Assembly: GCA_963733905.1 (NCBI GenBank)
Contig: CAVTEU010000004.1
Coordinates: forward strand, 1 to 64,000
Length of the DNA: 64,000 bases
Source: DATADW01 sp963733905
Lineage (GTDB): Bacteria; Actinomycetota; Acidimicrobiia; Spongiisociales; DATADW01
Direction of reading: 5' to 3'
The notes beneath the pieces are model-generated. The model was not told the origin of the DNA, did not search any database, and saw only the letters and a list, made by a program, of their open reading frames with translations. The translations under genes and the position numbers were made by a program. This document shows, piece by piece, positions 9,388 through 18,399 of this stretch (position 1 is the stretch's first letter; each line of letters begins with the position of its first letter).

Positions 9388-9459
9388 GATCGCTCCTCCT
9401 CCTGACGGGAGAAAGGTACCGCCCTCCGCTTGAGGAATGCCCCCTAGCATCCTCCGGCG

Positions 9460-10590
9460 ATGAGCGACTGGCCCTTCTCCCCACCTCTGTCCCCTATGAA
9501 GGCCCAGGTGCGCGAGCAGATCCCCGTCGGCGACTGGGCGTACGAGCCCAAGTGGGACGGTTTTCGGATGCTCGCCTGGAGCGGTCCGGAAGTCCGGCTC
9601 GACAGCCGCAACGGCCGGCCGTTGCTCCGCTATCTGCCCGAGTTGACCCCGGCGCTGGAGCGGCTACCGGCGGGGACGGTGGTCGACGGCGAGGTCGTGG
9701 TGGTGATCGACGACCGGGTCAGCTTCGACGCTCTGGGGAACCGGATACACCCGGCGGCGTCGCGGGTGGCGATGCTGGCCGAGCAGACACCCGCCGCCTT
9801 GGTTGCCTTCGACCTGCTCGCACATGACGGAGACGATCTCCGCCAGCAGCCCTTCTCCGAGCGGAGGCGGCGGCTCGAAGGGCTCGTCGCCGGGCTGGGC
9901 TCGCCGTGGAACCTGAGCCCGCTCACCACCGATCCCGACGAGGCGGGCCGCTGGTTTGTCGAGTACGAGTCGGCCGGGTGCGACGGCCTGGTCTGCAAGC
10001 GGCTCGACCAGCGCTATGTCGAGGAGAAGCGGGAGATGGTCAAGGTGAAGCACCGCCGCACCGTCGACGTGGTGATCGGGGGCTACCGCGAGCACAAGGA
10101 TGGCGGCAAGGTGGGGTCGCTCCTCCTCGGGATGTACGCCCCCAATGGGCAACTCCACTTCGTCGGCCACACCTCCGGGTTCTCCGAGAAGGACCGAAAG
10201 GCCATCTTCGAGCAACTGCAGCCACTTGTGGGTGGGGCGAGTTTCGGCGAGGACGTGCGGGTGCCGGGTGCGGAGAGCCGATGGTCGGGCGGGAAGGACC
10301 TCTCGTGGGTGCCGCTGCGCAACGAACTGGTGGCCGAGGTCAGCTTCGACCAGCTTGCCGAGGGAAGGTTCCGGCACGCCGCCCGTTTCGAGAGGTGGAG
10401 GATCGACAAGCCGCCCGAGGAGTGCACCCTCGACCAGATCGACCCGCCAGATGGGAGCCGGATTCGACGAGGTGGTCGGCGGCTGAATTTCCGGGCGGTC
10501 CGCTGGCGGCCGTCCTACCCTTGCCCCATGGGTATCTTCACGGTGCGCCGCCGTGGCGGGGCGCACCGCTCGGGACCGACGGCGTCGTAG
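9460..10590 (+). CDS. ATP-dependent DNA ligase (LigC/LigD ligase-domain type)
   Basis: A ligase of about 350 residues that seals DNA nicks using ATP. Motif I is EPKWDGFR with the AMP-accepting Lys31. Motif III is VAFDLLAHDG, motif IV is GCDGLVCKRLD, motif V is MVKVKHRRTVDVV, and an OB-fold follows (GKVGSLLLGMY). It has no polymerase or nuclease domain, as in mycobacterial LigC. With the primase-polymerase at 2478 it may form a split end-joining system. As read the frame runs to 10590, into the next gene; a single indel near 10450 would instead give the end GAGFDEVVGG with a stop at 10484-10486, which fits family length better. Confidence 0.88.
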   Translation: MSDWPFSPPLSPMKAQVREQIPVGDWAYEPKWDGFRMLAWSGPEVRLDSRNGRPLLRYLPELTPALERLPAGTVVDGEVVVVIDDRVSFDALGNRIHPAASRVAMLAEQTPAALVAFDLLAHDGDDLRQQPFSERRRRLEGLVAGLGSPWNLSPLTTDPDEAGRWFVEYESAGCDGLVCKRLDQRYVEEKREMVKVKHRRTVDVVIGGYREHKDGGKVGSLLLGMYAPNGQLHFVGHTSGFSEKDRKAIFEQLQPLVGGASFGEDVRVPGAESRWSGGKDLSWVPLRNELVAEVSFDQLAEGRFRHAARFERWRIDKPPEECTLDQIDPPDGSRIRRGGRRLNFRAVRWRPSYPCPMGIFTVRRRGGAHRSGPTAS

Positions 10591-11207
10591 CCTCGGTCAG
10601 AATTTCCTCGTAGACCGCTCCCTCGCCGGGCGGATGGCTGCAACGGTCAGCGCCGGCGAGTTGGTCCTCGATCTCGGGGCGGGAACCGGCGCGTTGACCA
10701 TCCCGCTTGCGCGGGCCGGAGCCAGGGTGGTGGCGGTGGAGGCCGACCCGGTGTGGGCGGAGAGGCTCTCTGGGCGGCTTGTCGGGACCGGGCTGTCCGG
10801 CTCCGTCGAGTTGGTGGTTGGTGACATCCTCGCGGTGCCGCTTCCTTCCGAGCCGTACCGGGTGGTATCGAACCCGCCGTACGGGATCACCACCGCATTG
10901 CTGCGACGGCTGCTCGAACGGCCCGACCAAGGTCCATACCGGGCCGATCTGTTGCTCCAGTGGGAGGTGGCGCGCAAGAGGTCGCAGACGCCTCCCCGCC
11001 AGCTTGCTCTCCACGACCTGGGCGCCATGGTGGGAAATGACGATCGTGGAGCGCGTCCCCGGTCTGCCTTCTCCCCGGTGCCGCGGGTGGATGCCGGCTG
11101 GCTCGAGGTGGAGAGACGTCGTGCCTCCGTTGCTCCCATCCCGGCTCGCCTCGGGGTATGGCCGTTTCCTCCGAGCCGAGTGGGACCGCCGACCCGGCGT
11201 ACCCTGA
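10553..11207 (+). CDS. Erm-like 23S rRNA (adenine-N6)-methyltransferase, frameshifted
   Basis: A SAM-dependent rRNA adenine methyltransferase of the Erm/KsgA family. Seen are SLGQNFLVD near the start, the SAM motif VLDLGAGTGALTIPLA, the acidic VVAVEAD, and the catalytic NPPYGITTALLRRLL followed by LLLQWEVARKR. NPPYG and the QWEVARKR stretch fit actinobacterial Erm (A2058, macrolide-lincosamide-streptogramin resistance) better than KsgA, which has NLPYN. GTG 10553 is the likely start. A frame change near 11115 is needed to reach the C-terminus (LLPSRLASGYGRFLR, stop at 11205). No antibiotic cluster is nearby, so an intrinsic resistance or housekeeping role is possible. Confidence 0.75.
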
Positions 11208-11211
11208 CCGG

Positions 11212-12105
11212 GTGGATTCGGTGCGGTTGGTGGAGGTCGGTCCCCGCGACGGTCTCCAGAACGAAGCGGTGGAGTTGTCCACCAACGACAAGATCGGGTT
11301 GATCACCCGGCTTGTCGATGCCGGGATGGGCAGGATCGAGGCGGTGAGCTTCGCCCATCCAAAGCGCGTCCCGCAGATGGCCGACGCCGAGGAGGTGATG
11401 GCGGCATTGCCCATCCCGTCCGGCGCCAGTCTCATTGGTTTGGTGATGAACTGGAAGGGATGGCAGCGGGCTGTCGCCACCGAGGTGGATGAGGTGAACA
11501 TCCCGGTCTTTGCCACCGAGACCTTCAACGAGCGCAACCAGGGGGCGCCGATAGCCGAGACCGTCGCTCAGCTTGCCGATGTTGTCGCTGCCGCGGGGGA
11601 GAGAGGGGTGGCGGTGACCGGCACGGTGAGCGCCGCCTGGGGGTGCCCCTTCGAGGGCGAAGTCGCCGTCGACCAGGTGGTCGGGTTGGCAGAGGCGGTT
11701 GCCGGTACCGGGGTGGGGGAGTTGGCACTCGCCGACACCATCGGGGTGGCCGACCCTTGGTCGGTGGAGCGTCTGCTCGAGGCAGTCGGTTCCGCTGTGG
11801 GCGGGGTTCCGCTGCGGGTCCACTTCCACGACACCCGCAACACAGGTCTTGCCAACGTCCATGCCGCCGTCCAGAACGGGGTGGGCACCGTCGATGCCGC
11901 CGCCGGGGGGATCGGCGGATGCCCATTCGCCCCGGCGGCAACCGGAAACATCGCCACCGAGGACCTTGTCTTCATGCTCCACCGCGCCGGGTTTGACACC
12001 GGGGTCGACCTGGCTGCCCTATTGGAGGTATCGGCCTGGCTGGAGATGAAGCTCGGTCACCCGGTGCCGTCGATGCTCCTCAAGGCGGGTGCCTGGCCGA
12101 CTTGA
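11212..12105 (+). CDS. Hydroxymethylglutaryl-CoA lyase family protein
   Basis: A 297-residue TIM-barrel lyase of the HMG-CoA lyase/DRE-TIM family, cleaving an acyl-CoA such as HMG-CoA to acetyl-CoA plus a keto acid. Seen are VEVGPRDGLQNE (metal and catalytic residues), VNIPVFATETFNERN, LADTIGVADPW, the metal-binding HFHDTRNTGLAN and the cysteine loop GGCPFAPAATGN. GTG 11212 lies 5 bases after the methyltransferase stop and starts right at the conserved region; ATG 11158 in the same frame would overlap that gene. It probably serves leucine catabolism; citramalyl-CoA or related lyase activity cannot be excluded. Confidence 0.87.
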   Translation: MDSVRLVEVGPRDGLQNEAVELSTNDKIGLITRLVDAGMGRIEAVSFAHPKRVPQMADAEEVMAALPIPSGASLIGLVMNWKGWQRAVATEVDEVNIPVFATETFNERNQGAPIAETVAQLADVVAAAGERGVAVTGTVSAAWGCPFEGEVAVDQVVGLAEAVAGTGVGELALADTIGVADPWSVERLLEAVGSAVGGVPLRVHFHDTRNTGLANVHAAVQNGVGTVDAAAGGIGGCPFAPAATGNIATEDLVFMLHRAGFDTGVDLAALLEVSAWLEMKLGHPVPSMLLKAGAWPT

Positions 12106-12165
12106 TGGTCATGCCTCCCCGATGAGCGAGCGGAGGGAGTGGTTCCGCACTCTGCCGACTGCCGT

Positions 12166-12977
12166 CTATTCCCGGTGCCCGACTGCCACGAGACTCTCGA
12201 ACGGAAACTCGAGTCGACCTTCATCGGTGACGTATCGAGCGAACATCTCGTTTGCCTCCATGCGGATCCGCTCGTAGACGGCCTCGGTGATCCGCTCGCC
12301 GAGTGGGGTGCTCTCGACCTCGGTGGCAACCGCTGCATCGATCGAGGGGGATGTGTAGAGACCGGCGTGGGAGGTAACGGCGGTTGATGTCAGCCCGGCT
12401 TGTTCGAACAAGGCCAGCAACTCGAGGGCGTCGCCGCAGACGAAGTAGGTGGTGAGAAGTGACCGTGCCTCGGGTCCGGCGTGTCGCGCCGCCATTTCGA
12501 CGAAGGGCTTGTATGTCGTCTGGGCATCGAGCGAACTGGGCACCAGGACACCGACAGAGCCGCCGGGCCGGGTCACTCGGGCCATTTCCCTCAGGGCCGC
12601 TGGTCGGTCGGGGAAGAACATCAACGCCATTTGGCACAGCACGGCGTCAAAGGAAGAGTCGGGAAACGGAAGGGCCGCGACGTCACCCTGACGCCAGTCG
12701 ATGTCCGGATTCACCCGGCCGGCGACGGTGAGCATCGCCTCGTTGAGGTCGAGGCCGATCACATTCTCGGGCCCAACGATGCGCGGCAGCGTTTCGGGCG
12801 ACGATCCCGGTGCCGCATGCAACGTCGAGGACCTCGCTGGCCGGCGGTCAGCAGGACTGACTCGCAGAGGAGCGGAGCCCACTGAGCGAAGAACGCCGGG
12901 ACAAAGGCGTCCTCATACGCTTCGGCCGCTTCGATGGGGATCTGGAAGGACTCAGTCGATGTCGTCATGACCGTCAT
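12166..12977 (-). CDS. Class I SAM-dependent methyltransferase, frameshifted
   Basis: A UbiE-like methyltransferase of about 268 residues. The N-terminus (MTTSTESFQIPIEAAEAYE) and SAM motif I (VLDVACGTGIVAR) lie in two different frames, and the remainder (VIGLDLNEAML, DVAALPFPDSSFDAVLC, MARVTRPGGSVGVLVP) in a third, so two indels fall near 12790-12835. ATG 12977 or 12968 overlaps the 3' end of the LuxR/TPR gene, which puts the two in one leftward operon. Substrate unknown. Confidence 0.8.
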
Positions 12978-14712
12978 CATCGACAGACGGTCGGTCGAGC
13001 ACATCGGGCAGTTGCCCGATACTGCGTCCGGTTCTAGTCGCCACCAACCTGGTTGACATTCCGAGCGTGGCGACGGCATGGGCCGCCGCCTCGCTTCGGT
13101 TGCGCAGATTCAGCTTGGCGAGGATGCTGCTGACGTGGTGTGAGGCGGTCTTTCGGCTCACAAAGAGACGCTCAGCTATCTCAGGGTTGGAGAGACCAGC
13201 GCCAAGCAGGCGAAGCACCTCTTCTTCGCGCCTGGTGAGCACACCGGCGGACTTGGGAACCGATCGGCCGGTGAAACCTGCAGAGCGCAGAAAGGCCGCG
13301 GTCCTATCGGCCTCCACCGAGGCGCCGAGTTTCTCGAATCCCGTCAAGGCGATTCGGGCGTGGTCAACTGCGACGTCTGGCTGAGCTGCGGCGAGCGCAA
13401 TGGCGAGATCCAGCCTCGTCCGGGCAACCTCATACGGGAGCTGGAGGGCAGACCAGATCTTGAGGGAAACTTCGAACCGAGCGACCGCTTCTTCGGTGTC
13501 ACCCCGGGCGGTGAAGAGGCGGCCCGTGGCGCCCGCAGCCAGCGCTGCGATCTGATGACTACTGGCGGTCGCGGCGACTTCTTCGAGTCGCTGAGCGGCG
13601 GTGGCGGCTCCGGAGAGGTTGCCTGCCGAGAGGCGGGCGTCGACCAATAGGTCCAGGGCGATCCCCAGGTGGGTGCGGCGCTCGGCGAGTCGCCGCAATC
13701 GCTGCTCGAGCCCCCGACTCGCTGACTTCTCATCCCCCCGGGCAAGCGCCAAGGCAGCGGTCCACAAGGCGACCTCGTTCTCCGCCTCCACCGCGTTGCC
13801 GGCATGGGTCAAGAGCGCCTCGGCTTCGTCGAGCCGCCCCTGTCGTACCCGGAGCCCGGCCAGACGCGTCAGACCCCGGCTATGGAGCCCAGGGCTGGAA
13901 CTCTCTGCGGTCTGCAGTCCCAGGAGGAGCTCCCGCTCCGCTTCATCCCATCGACCCTTGGCGACCAGAACGCTCCCGTAGTAGATGCGGCACTCGGCAT
14001 AGAGGAAGGGCGACCCGTACTCCTCGACGAAGCTGTCGGCGACTTCGCACCACTTGGCGGCGCGCTCGATGTCGCTCGCCAGTTCGCAGGCGTTGAGCAT
14101 GTCGCAACAGGCGTAGACCACGGTGGTCAGGCTCCTGCCCTCACCGCCCAGCACCCCAGCCATCGCCTCGTCGATCAAGGCAAAACCGGCGTCGGTTTCT
14201 CCCTTGCCCACCCGGATCAGCCCCAGCTGGGTCATCCCGGTCAGTTCCAGGTCAGGATCGCCCGACGCACGGGCCAGCTCGATGGCTCGTTGCGACAGCT
14301 TCTCGGCAGCGCCGAGGTCATTCATGCGATAGGCGCGGGTGACCATGCTCAGCGCATGGAGCGGTCCGGGGTCGAGATGCGCCAGCATCCGCTCCGCCCG
14401 GGAGATCCAACCGTTGGCGGCCGCATGGTTGTCGAAGTCGGCCTTGTAGGTGATGGCAAGCCACAAGGCGCACTCGATCGCTCGGTCCACCCTCCCGCCG
14501 CGCCTGAACAATGCGTAGGCCTGGGTGCATTCGGCCACGCTCTCACGGCTCGCGCCGAGCCACCAGAAGGCGTGACCCAGCCCGAGATGGCCATCGGCGG
14601 AATCTTCGGCGGCTAGGGCACGCTCGAATGCAGTTCGAGCTTCCTCCCAGCGACCTGCGGCGAGCGCTGCTTCACCGGTGGCGAGAAGGTCCGCCGATTC
14701 CATCGGGACCAT
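12952..14712 (-). CDS. LuxR-family regulator with TPR repeats
   Basis: A cytoplasmic regulator of about 586 residues. The first 450 or so are helical repeats of TPR type (LLATGEAALAAGRWEEART, then many AEKLSQRAIELARASGD-like units). The C-terminus holds a LuxR/GerE helix-turn-helix (LTRREEEVLRLLGAGLSNPE, then IAERLFVSRKTASHHVSSI). There is no NB-ARC ATPase in front of the repeats, unlike MalT/LAL regulators. Start is ATG 14712 or 14703. It follows the ACT-protein gene by 22 bases and overlaps the methyltransferase gene downstream, so it is at the tail of the inositol operon. Its signal and targets are unknown. Confidence 0.85.
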   Translation of the reverse strand: MVPMESADLLATGEAALAAGRWEEARTAFERALAAEDSADGHLGLGHAFWWLGASRESVAECTQAYALFRRGGRVDRAIECALWLAITYKADFDNHAAANGWISRAERMLAHLDPGPLHALSMVTRAYRMNDLGAAEKLSQRAIELARASGDPDLELTGMTQLGLIRVGKGETDAGFALIDEAMAGVLGGEGRSLTTVVYACCDMLNACELASDIERAAKWCEVADSFVEEYGSPFLYAECRIYYGSVLVAKGRWDEAERELLLGLQTAESSSPGLHSRGLTRLAGLRVRQGRLDEAEALLTHAGNAVEAENEVALWTAALALARGDEKSASRGLEQRLRRLAERRTHLGIALDLLVDARLSAGNLSGAATAAQRLEEVAATASSHQIAALAAGATGRLFTARGDTEEAVARFEVSLKIWSALQLPYEVARTRLDLAIALAAAQPDVAVDHARIALTGFEKLGASVEADRTAAFLRSAGFTGRSVPKSAGVLTRREEEVLRLLGAGLSNPEIAERLFVSRKTASHHVSSILAKLNLRNRSEAAAHAVATLGMSTRLVATRTGRSIGQLPDVLDRPSVDDDGHDDID

Positions 14713-14734
14713 TCTGCCGCCCCAGTCTGCTGGC

Positions 14735-15124
14735 TCAGATGCCGAGGACGTTCTTGGCGAGTTCGACGTCCTGGGTACCGATGACGGCGCGTCCGTCGGG
14801 GCTGAAATAGGCGACGTAGACGCCGACGCCTGCATCCGCCAGCCGCCGCGCCACCCCGGCTAGGCCCTGTTCGCTGGCGTCGACGATGAGTACGTCGCGC
14901 TCGTCGAGCACTGTGTGGCCCGAGTCGATGATGACCTCACGGGCCTGTTCGGCGAGATCGTCATCGAAGGCGACGTGGGCGATCCGTCCTTCGAGGCGGG
15001 GAAAGAAGCAACCGGCGACAGGTGGGATGCCTGCCTCGGCGAGACGCTCGAGCAAGGTGGCCACCGTGCCCGGCCTCGTATCGATGAGCAGGGCCAGATC
15101 TCTCATGCCAGATCTCTCATTCAT
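14735..15124 (-). CDS. Small ACT-domain-like protein
   Basis: 129 residues with two consecutive ACT-like halves: LALLIDTRPGTVATLLERLA with AGIPPVAGC, and VDASEQGLAGVARRLADAG with VGVYVAYFSPDGRAVI. Such proteins bind small ligands, usually amino acids, and lack catalysis. ATG 15124 overlaps the iolB stop by ATGA, which favours this start over the Met at 15106. The two candidate starts lie in a perfect 14-base tandem duplication. The coupling to iolB suggests a sensor role for the inositol pathway, but that is inference. Confidence 0.7.
   Translation of the reverse strand: MNERSGMRDLALLIDTRPGTVATLLERLAEAGIPPVAGCFFPRLEGRIAHVAFDDDLAEQAREVIIDSGHTVLDERDVLIVDASEQGLAGVARRLADAGVGVYVAYFSPDGRAVIGTQDVELAKNVLGI
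15093..15120. repeat. Perfect 14-bp tandem duplication at the ACT gene start
   Basis: GCCAGATCTCTCAT occurs twice back to back. The unit contains a reverse-strand ATG, so the duplication creates or shifts possible starts of the ACT-domain gene. A 14-base unit is not a multiple of 3, so it also changes frame. Confidence 0.85.
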
Positions 15125-15993
15125 TGCCTCCAAGATTCGTCCCGGGTTCCCGTCAGCGGAAGCCGGGGATCGGGTTCGATCTCTTCCCAACTCTGCCGGA
15201 CCGAGGCGTGGGCCGGGTCGTCGCATGCTTGCCAAACACGCTCGTCGCCTGGTCCTGCCATCACGTTGAGGTAATAGAGGTGGTGTCCGGGGGCGGCCAC
15301 ACACGGTCCGTGATAACCGCGGGGTATGAGGAACACATCTCCATCCTCGACCGAGACGGTGGCGTCGATCGATCGGTCGTCTGTGTAGGTGCGGTGCAAC
15401 CCGAACCCACCCTCTCCCTGGACGCGGAAGTAGTAGATCTCCTCGAGAGGGACCTCGCAGGGAGACCACTCGTCGTGCTTGTGTGGCGGCCACGACGACC
15501 AGTTCCCCCCGGGCGTCAGCACCTCGACGACGATGAGCCGTTGGGCATGGTCCACGTCGGCGGGGAGCAGGTTGTTGACCTGGCGAGTGGCATTGCCTCG
15601 CCCACGGATCTCCACGACAACCTCGGCGGCGTCGAAGCGACGGGGCGGGTACCCGACGGTGGCGGGAGCGGTTGCCACCGCCAGTTCACCTCCGGGACTG
15701 CCGGTCAGTTCGTTGGTCGAACCGGGGGGGAGATACATCAGATCGGTCACAGCAGAGAAAACGTCCTCTCGGCCTTCCAAGACGAAAGTGTCGTCAGCCT
15801 CGACCCGAAAAGTGCCCGAGAGCGGCACCAGGACCGCCTCGTCGTCGCCGGTGTGAAGGGTGCGGGTCTGGCCGCCTGAGAAGGACATGACGCGCAGCCC
15901 GCTGTAATCCCACCCCGCCTGCGCAGGGTGGAGCGCCACCGGGTCGGTGCCGTCGGCGAGCGTTCCGGCGGGGCGGAAAAGGTCGGCGCTCAC
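15121..15993 (-). CDS. iolB: 5-deoxy-glucuronate isomerase (IolB)
   Basis: A 290-residue bicupin enzyme of inositol catabolism, converting 5-deoxy-D-glucuronate to 5-dehydro-2-deoxy-D-gluconate in the cytoplasm. The family signature is clear: NWSSWPPHKHDEWS supplies metal-binding histidines and Glu, then LEEIYYFRVQGEGGFGLHR and IPRGYHGPCVAAPGHHLYYL. Length is normal. GTG 15993 overlaps the stop of the upstream aldolase gene (GTGA), and its own TGA overlaps the ACT gene start, so it is within a tightly coupled operon. Confidence 0.95.
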   Translation of the reverse strand: MSADLFRPAGTLADGTDPVALHPAQAGWDYSGLRVMSFSGGQTRTLHTGDDEAVLVPLSGTFRVEADDTFVLEGREDVFSAVTDLMYLPPGSTNELTGSPGGELAVATAPATVGYPPRRFDAAEVVVEIRGRGNATRQVNNLLPADVDHAQRLIVVEVLTPGGNWSSWPPHKHDEWSPCEVPLEEIYYFRVQGEGGFGLHRTYTDDRSIDATVSVEDGDVFLIPRGYHGPCVAAPGHHLYYLNVMAGPGDERVWQACDDPAHASVRQSWEEIEPDPRLPLTGTRDESWRQ

Positions 15994-16931
15994 TGTCCTC
16001 CCCGGACCACCGCCACCGCCCGATCGACCGCTGCTGCGACGTCACCGTCGGGGGGGTAGAGGAGACTGCGACCGGCGACCAGCCCTCGGGCCTGAGGCAG
16101 CGCCATGGCCCCCGCCCAACCGGCGAAAAGCTGATCGGACTTTTCACCCGGGTCGCCCCCGAGGAGCAGACAGGGCAGGGTGGTCGCCGCCAGCACCCGC
16201 ACCATCTCCTCCGAGGCTGGAAGCTTGAGCCAGGTGTAGGCCGAAACGGGGCCTAGCGCCGACGCCACGGCGACCGCCTCGACAAGCAGATCGGGGTCAT
16301 CCACCACTCGGACCCTGCCTTCCGGATCGCGCCGCGCCGGGAGCGGTTCAACCATGGCGATCAGGTTCCTCTCGGCCAGAGCGCCGATCGCCCGTGCGCA
16401 AGCCACCAGCGTTTCGTTGGTTCCCGGGTCCGAATAGTCGATCCGGAGGAGCATCTTGCCGCCGTCGAGGCCCATGGCGGCGATGGTGGGAACGTCGTAG
16501 GCGGTGAACCGATCGTCCAACTCCCACGACGACCCTGTCAGCCCGCCGCGGTTCATCGAACCGAACACCAGGTGGCCGTCCAACTCTCCGAGCCGCAGAA
16601 GGTCCTCGAAGATGTCGGGGGTGGCCAGCAACCCATCGACGCCGCGGCGTCGCAGTGCCACGACGATGCGCTCGAGCAGCCGGCGGCGGTCCGCCATCGC
16701 CCATGGTTCGTCACCCACGCCAAGGATGCGGCGCGCCGGATGGTCGGCGGCGATGATCACGAGGCGCCCGTCATCGCCGAGAAGCGGCCGCCGCTCCCGC
16801 TGCGACGCTAGGTCGAATACCCGCTCGGGGTGCAAGGCTCGATCGTCGAGCAGCCAACTCCACCGCTCGTCGTCGATCAACAAGGCACACCGGCGCCAGG
16901 CACAATCAGGAGATGCGCCGGCAGGTGACAT
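15990..16931 (-). CDS. (beta/alpha)8-barrel aldolase-like protein of the inositol operon
   Basis: A TIM-barrel protein of about 313 residues resembling the Cgl0159-type/DeoC-like class I aldolases found in actinobacterial iol clusters. Landmarks are LVIIAADHPARRILGVGDEPW near the start, GMSMNRGGL-like FGSMNRGGLTGSSWELDD, GLDGGKMLLRIDY and LPCLLLGGDPGEKS. It likely performs or assists cleavage of the phosphorylated IolC product to dihydroxyacetone phosphate and malonate semialdehyde (the IolJ step), which is inference. The start is uncertain: ATG 16931 would overlap the divergent metallopeptidase gene by 19 bases, and a TTG near 16890 is possible. Confidence 0.75.
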   Translation of the reverse strand: MSPAGASPDCAWRRCALLIDDERWSWLLDDRALHPERVFDLASQRERRPLLGDDGRLVIIAADHPARRILGVGDEPWAMADRRRLLERIVVALRRRGVDGLLATPDIFEDLLRLGELDGHLVFGSMNRGGLTGSSWELDDRFTAYDVPTIAAMGLDGGKMLLRIDYSDPGTNETLVACARAIGALAERNLIAMVEPLPARRDPEGRVRVVDDPDLLVEAVAVASALGPVSAYTWLKLPASEEMVRVLAATTLPCLLLGGDPGEKSDQLFAGWAGAMALPQARGLVAGRSLLYPPDGDVAAAVDRAVAVVRGGQ

Positions 16932-17458
16932 TGGTGGTGGCAGCAGCCTCTCTGGCCGTGGCCGGGCTTGGCGCTTCCTCGCCGCCACCCCAACTGCTGG
17001 TGACACCGACCACACCCGATGACGTTGCGGTGCTCGCTGCGGCCACGTTCGACCGGTTCATCGAGGCGGCGCCCGCCACGAGGAACTGCATAGGGACCGT
17101 CCGCTTGGCGGCTGCATGGAGTCATGGTGACCGTGGCAGCTACGACGCCGACACGTCCACCATCACCCTCCGCATCCCAGGCACGGCACCGAGGCTGGCT
17201 TCGACGCTGGTGCACGAGTTCGCCCACCATGTCGACATTGCCTGTCTTCCCGAGGAGGTCCGCGGATCGTTTCGCTCGGCGCAGCGACTGATCGACGACG
17301 GTCCGTGGGACGAGGGCGCATCGTGGGCGGAGGTCCCGGAGGAGCAATTCGCCGAGACGATGGTCGAGGTCGTGTTGGGACGCCGATCCCCGACGCTGGG
17401 GGTGAGGATCGATCCGGCGGCGGTCGAACTCGTGGGGAACTGGGCAAGGGGCGGGTGA
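16913..17458 (+). CDS. Small secreted HExxH metallopeptidase-like protein
   Basis: 181 residues with an N-terminal signal peptide (MRRQVTLVVAAASLAVAGLG) and a zinc-protease motif TLVHEFAHHVD around residue 101. A downstream acidic helix (EEQFAETMVEVVLG) could supply the third zinc ligand, as in gluzincins. It is therefore probably an exported, zinc-dependent peptidase of about 16 kDa mature size; no named family is claimed. It runs against the inositol operon, filling the gap between iolC (which ends 2 bases from its stop) and the aldolase gene, whose 5' end it overlaps. If the operon transcript reads through, it is antisense to this gene. Confidence 0.7.
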   Translation: MRRQVTLVVAAASLAVAGLGASSPPPQLLVTPTTPDDVAVLAAATFDRFIEAAPATRNCIGTVRLAAAWSHGDRGSYDADTSTITLRIPGTAPRLASTLVHEFAHHVDIACLPEEVRGSFRSAQRLIDDGPWDEGASWAEVPEEQFAETMVEVVLGRRSPTLGVRIDPAAVELVGNWARGG

Positions 17459-17459
17459 T

Positions 17460-18399
17460 TCAGTCACCGAGCAACCCCATCACCTCGTCCTCGTTGGGCA
17501 TGGCGTCGGAACAGGCGAGACGGGCGGCGACGTAGGCACCGGCAGCATTGGCGAAGCGGACGGTCTTGGTCGCATCCCACCCCTGGAGCAACCCGTGACA
17601 CAGGGCGGCGCCAAAGGCATCACCGGCCCCAAGCCCGTTGACCACCGTCACCTCAACCGGTTCGACCCTGCTCCGACCACCCTCCCAGGCGACCAACACC
17701 CCATCGGGGCCGAGCTTTACCACGGCGAGGTCGAGACCGATGTCGAGGAGTCGATCTGCCAACTCATCTGGCTCGCCTTGCCCCACCGCGACGGCGCACT
17801 CTTCGAGATTGCCCACGGCAACAGTGGCGTGCGCCAAAGCCTCTCGTTGCCAATGTCCGGCCTCCTCGGGCTCGTTCCAGAACATGGGCCGGTAGTCGAG
17901 GTCGTGGACGGTGGGCGGCTTCTTGCCTCTCTCGATCGAGCGCGGCGAGCGTGGCGTCCCGGCTCGGTTGTGCAGACAGCCCCGTGCCCGTCGTCCAGAA
18001 GACCCGGCTTGCCCTCACCGCATCGAAGTCGATCTCCTCTGTGGTGATCGTCATGTCCGGTGCCGTCGGCTCGCGGTAGAACAGAAGCGGGAAGTTGTCG
18101 GGTGGAAACAGCTCACAGAAAACCACCGGAGTGCGCAGGGTCGGGTGGGTTCCGACAAACCGGTCGTCCACGCCAAACCCTTTGAGTGCCTGGCGCACGT
18201 AGTCCCCGAAGCCGTCGTCGCCAACCTTGGTGATCACTCCAGCCCGGTGGCCGTAGCGCGCCGCCCCCACGGCGACGTTGGTGGCCGTTCCTCCCAGCGA
18301 CTTGGCAAACGAGGCCACGTCGGGGAGGGACACCCCCGACTGCTCGGGGTAGAGGTCCACACCCACCCGTCCAATGGTCAGGACGTCGAAGGGAGTCAT
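17460..18399 (-). CDS. iolC: 5-dehydro-2-deoxygluconokinase (IolC), frameshifted
   Basis: A PfkB-family sugar kinase of about 313 residues that phosphorylates 5-dehydro-2-deoxygluconate. The N-terminus (DVLTIGRVGVDLYPEQSG) and GGTATNVAVGAARYG are typical of IolC, as is HDLDYRPMFW in the middle. The C-terminal PfkB signature with the catalytic Asp is VVNGLGAGDAFGAAL. One base is missing near 17925, in LDRERGKKPP. Its ATG overlaps the ABC ATPase stop (ATGA), linking uptake and phosphorylation in one operon. Confidence 0.93.

Noticed and set aside
10553..11207. KsgA (16S rRNA dimethyltransferase) as identity of the rRNA methyltransferase
   Set aside because: The catalytic NPPYG and the following QWEVARKR fit Erm; KsgA has an NLPYN-type motif.
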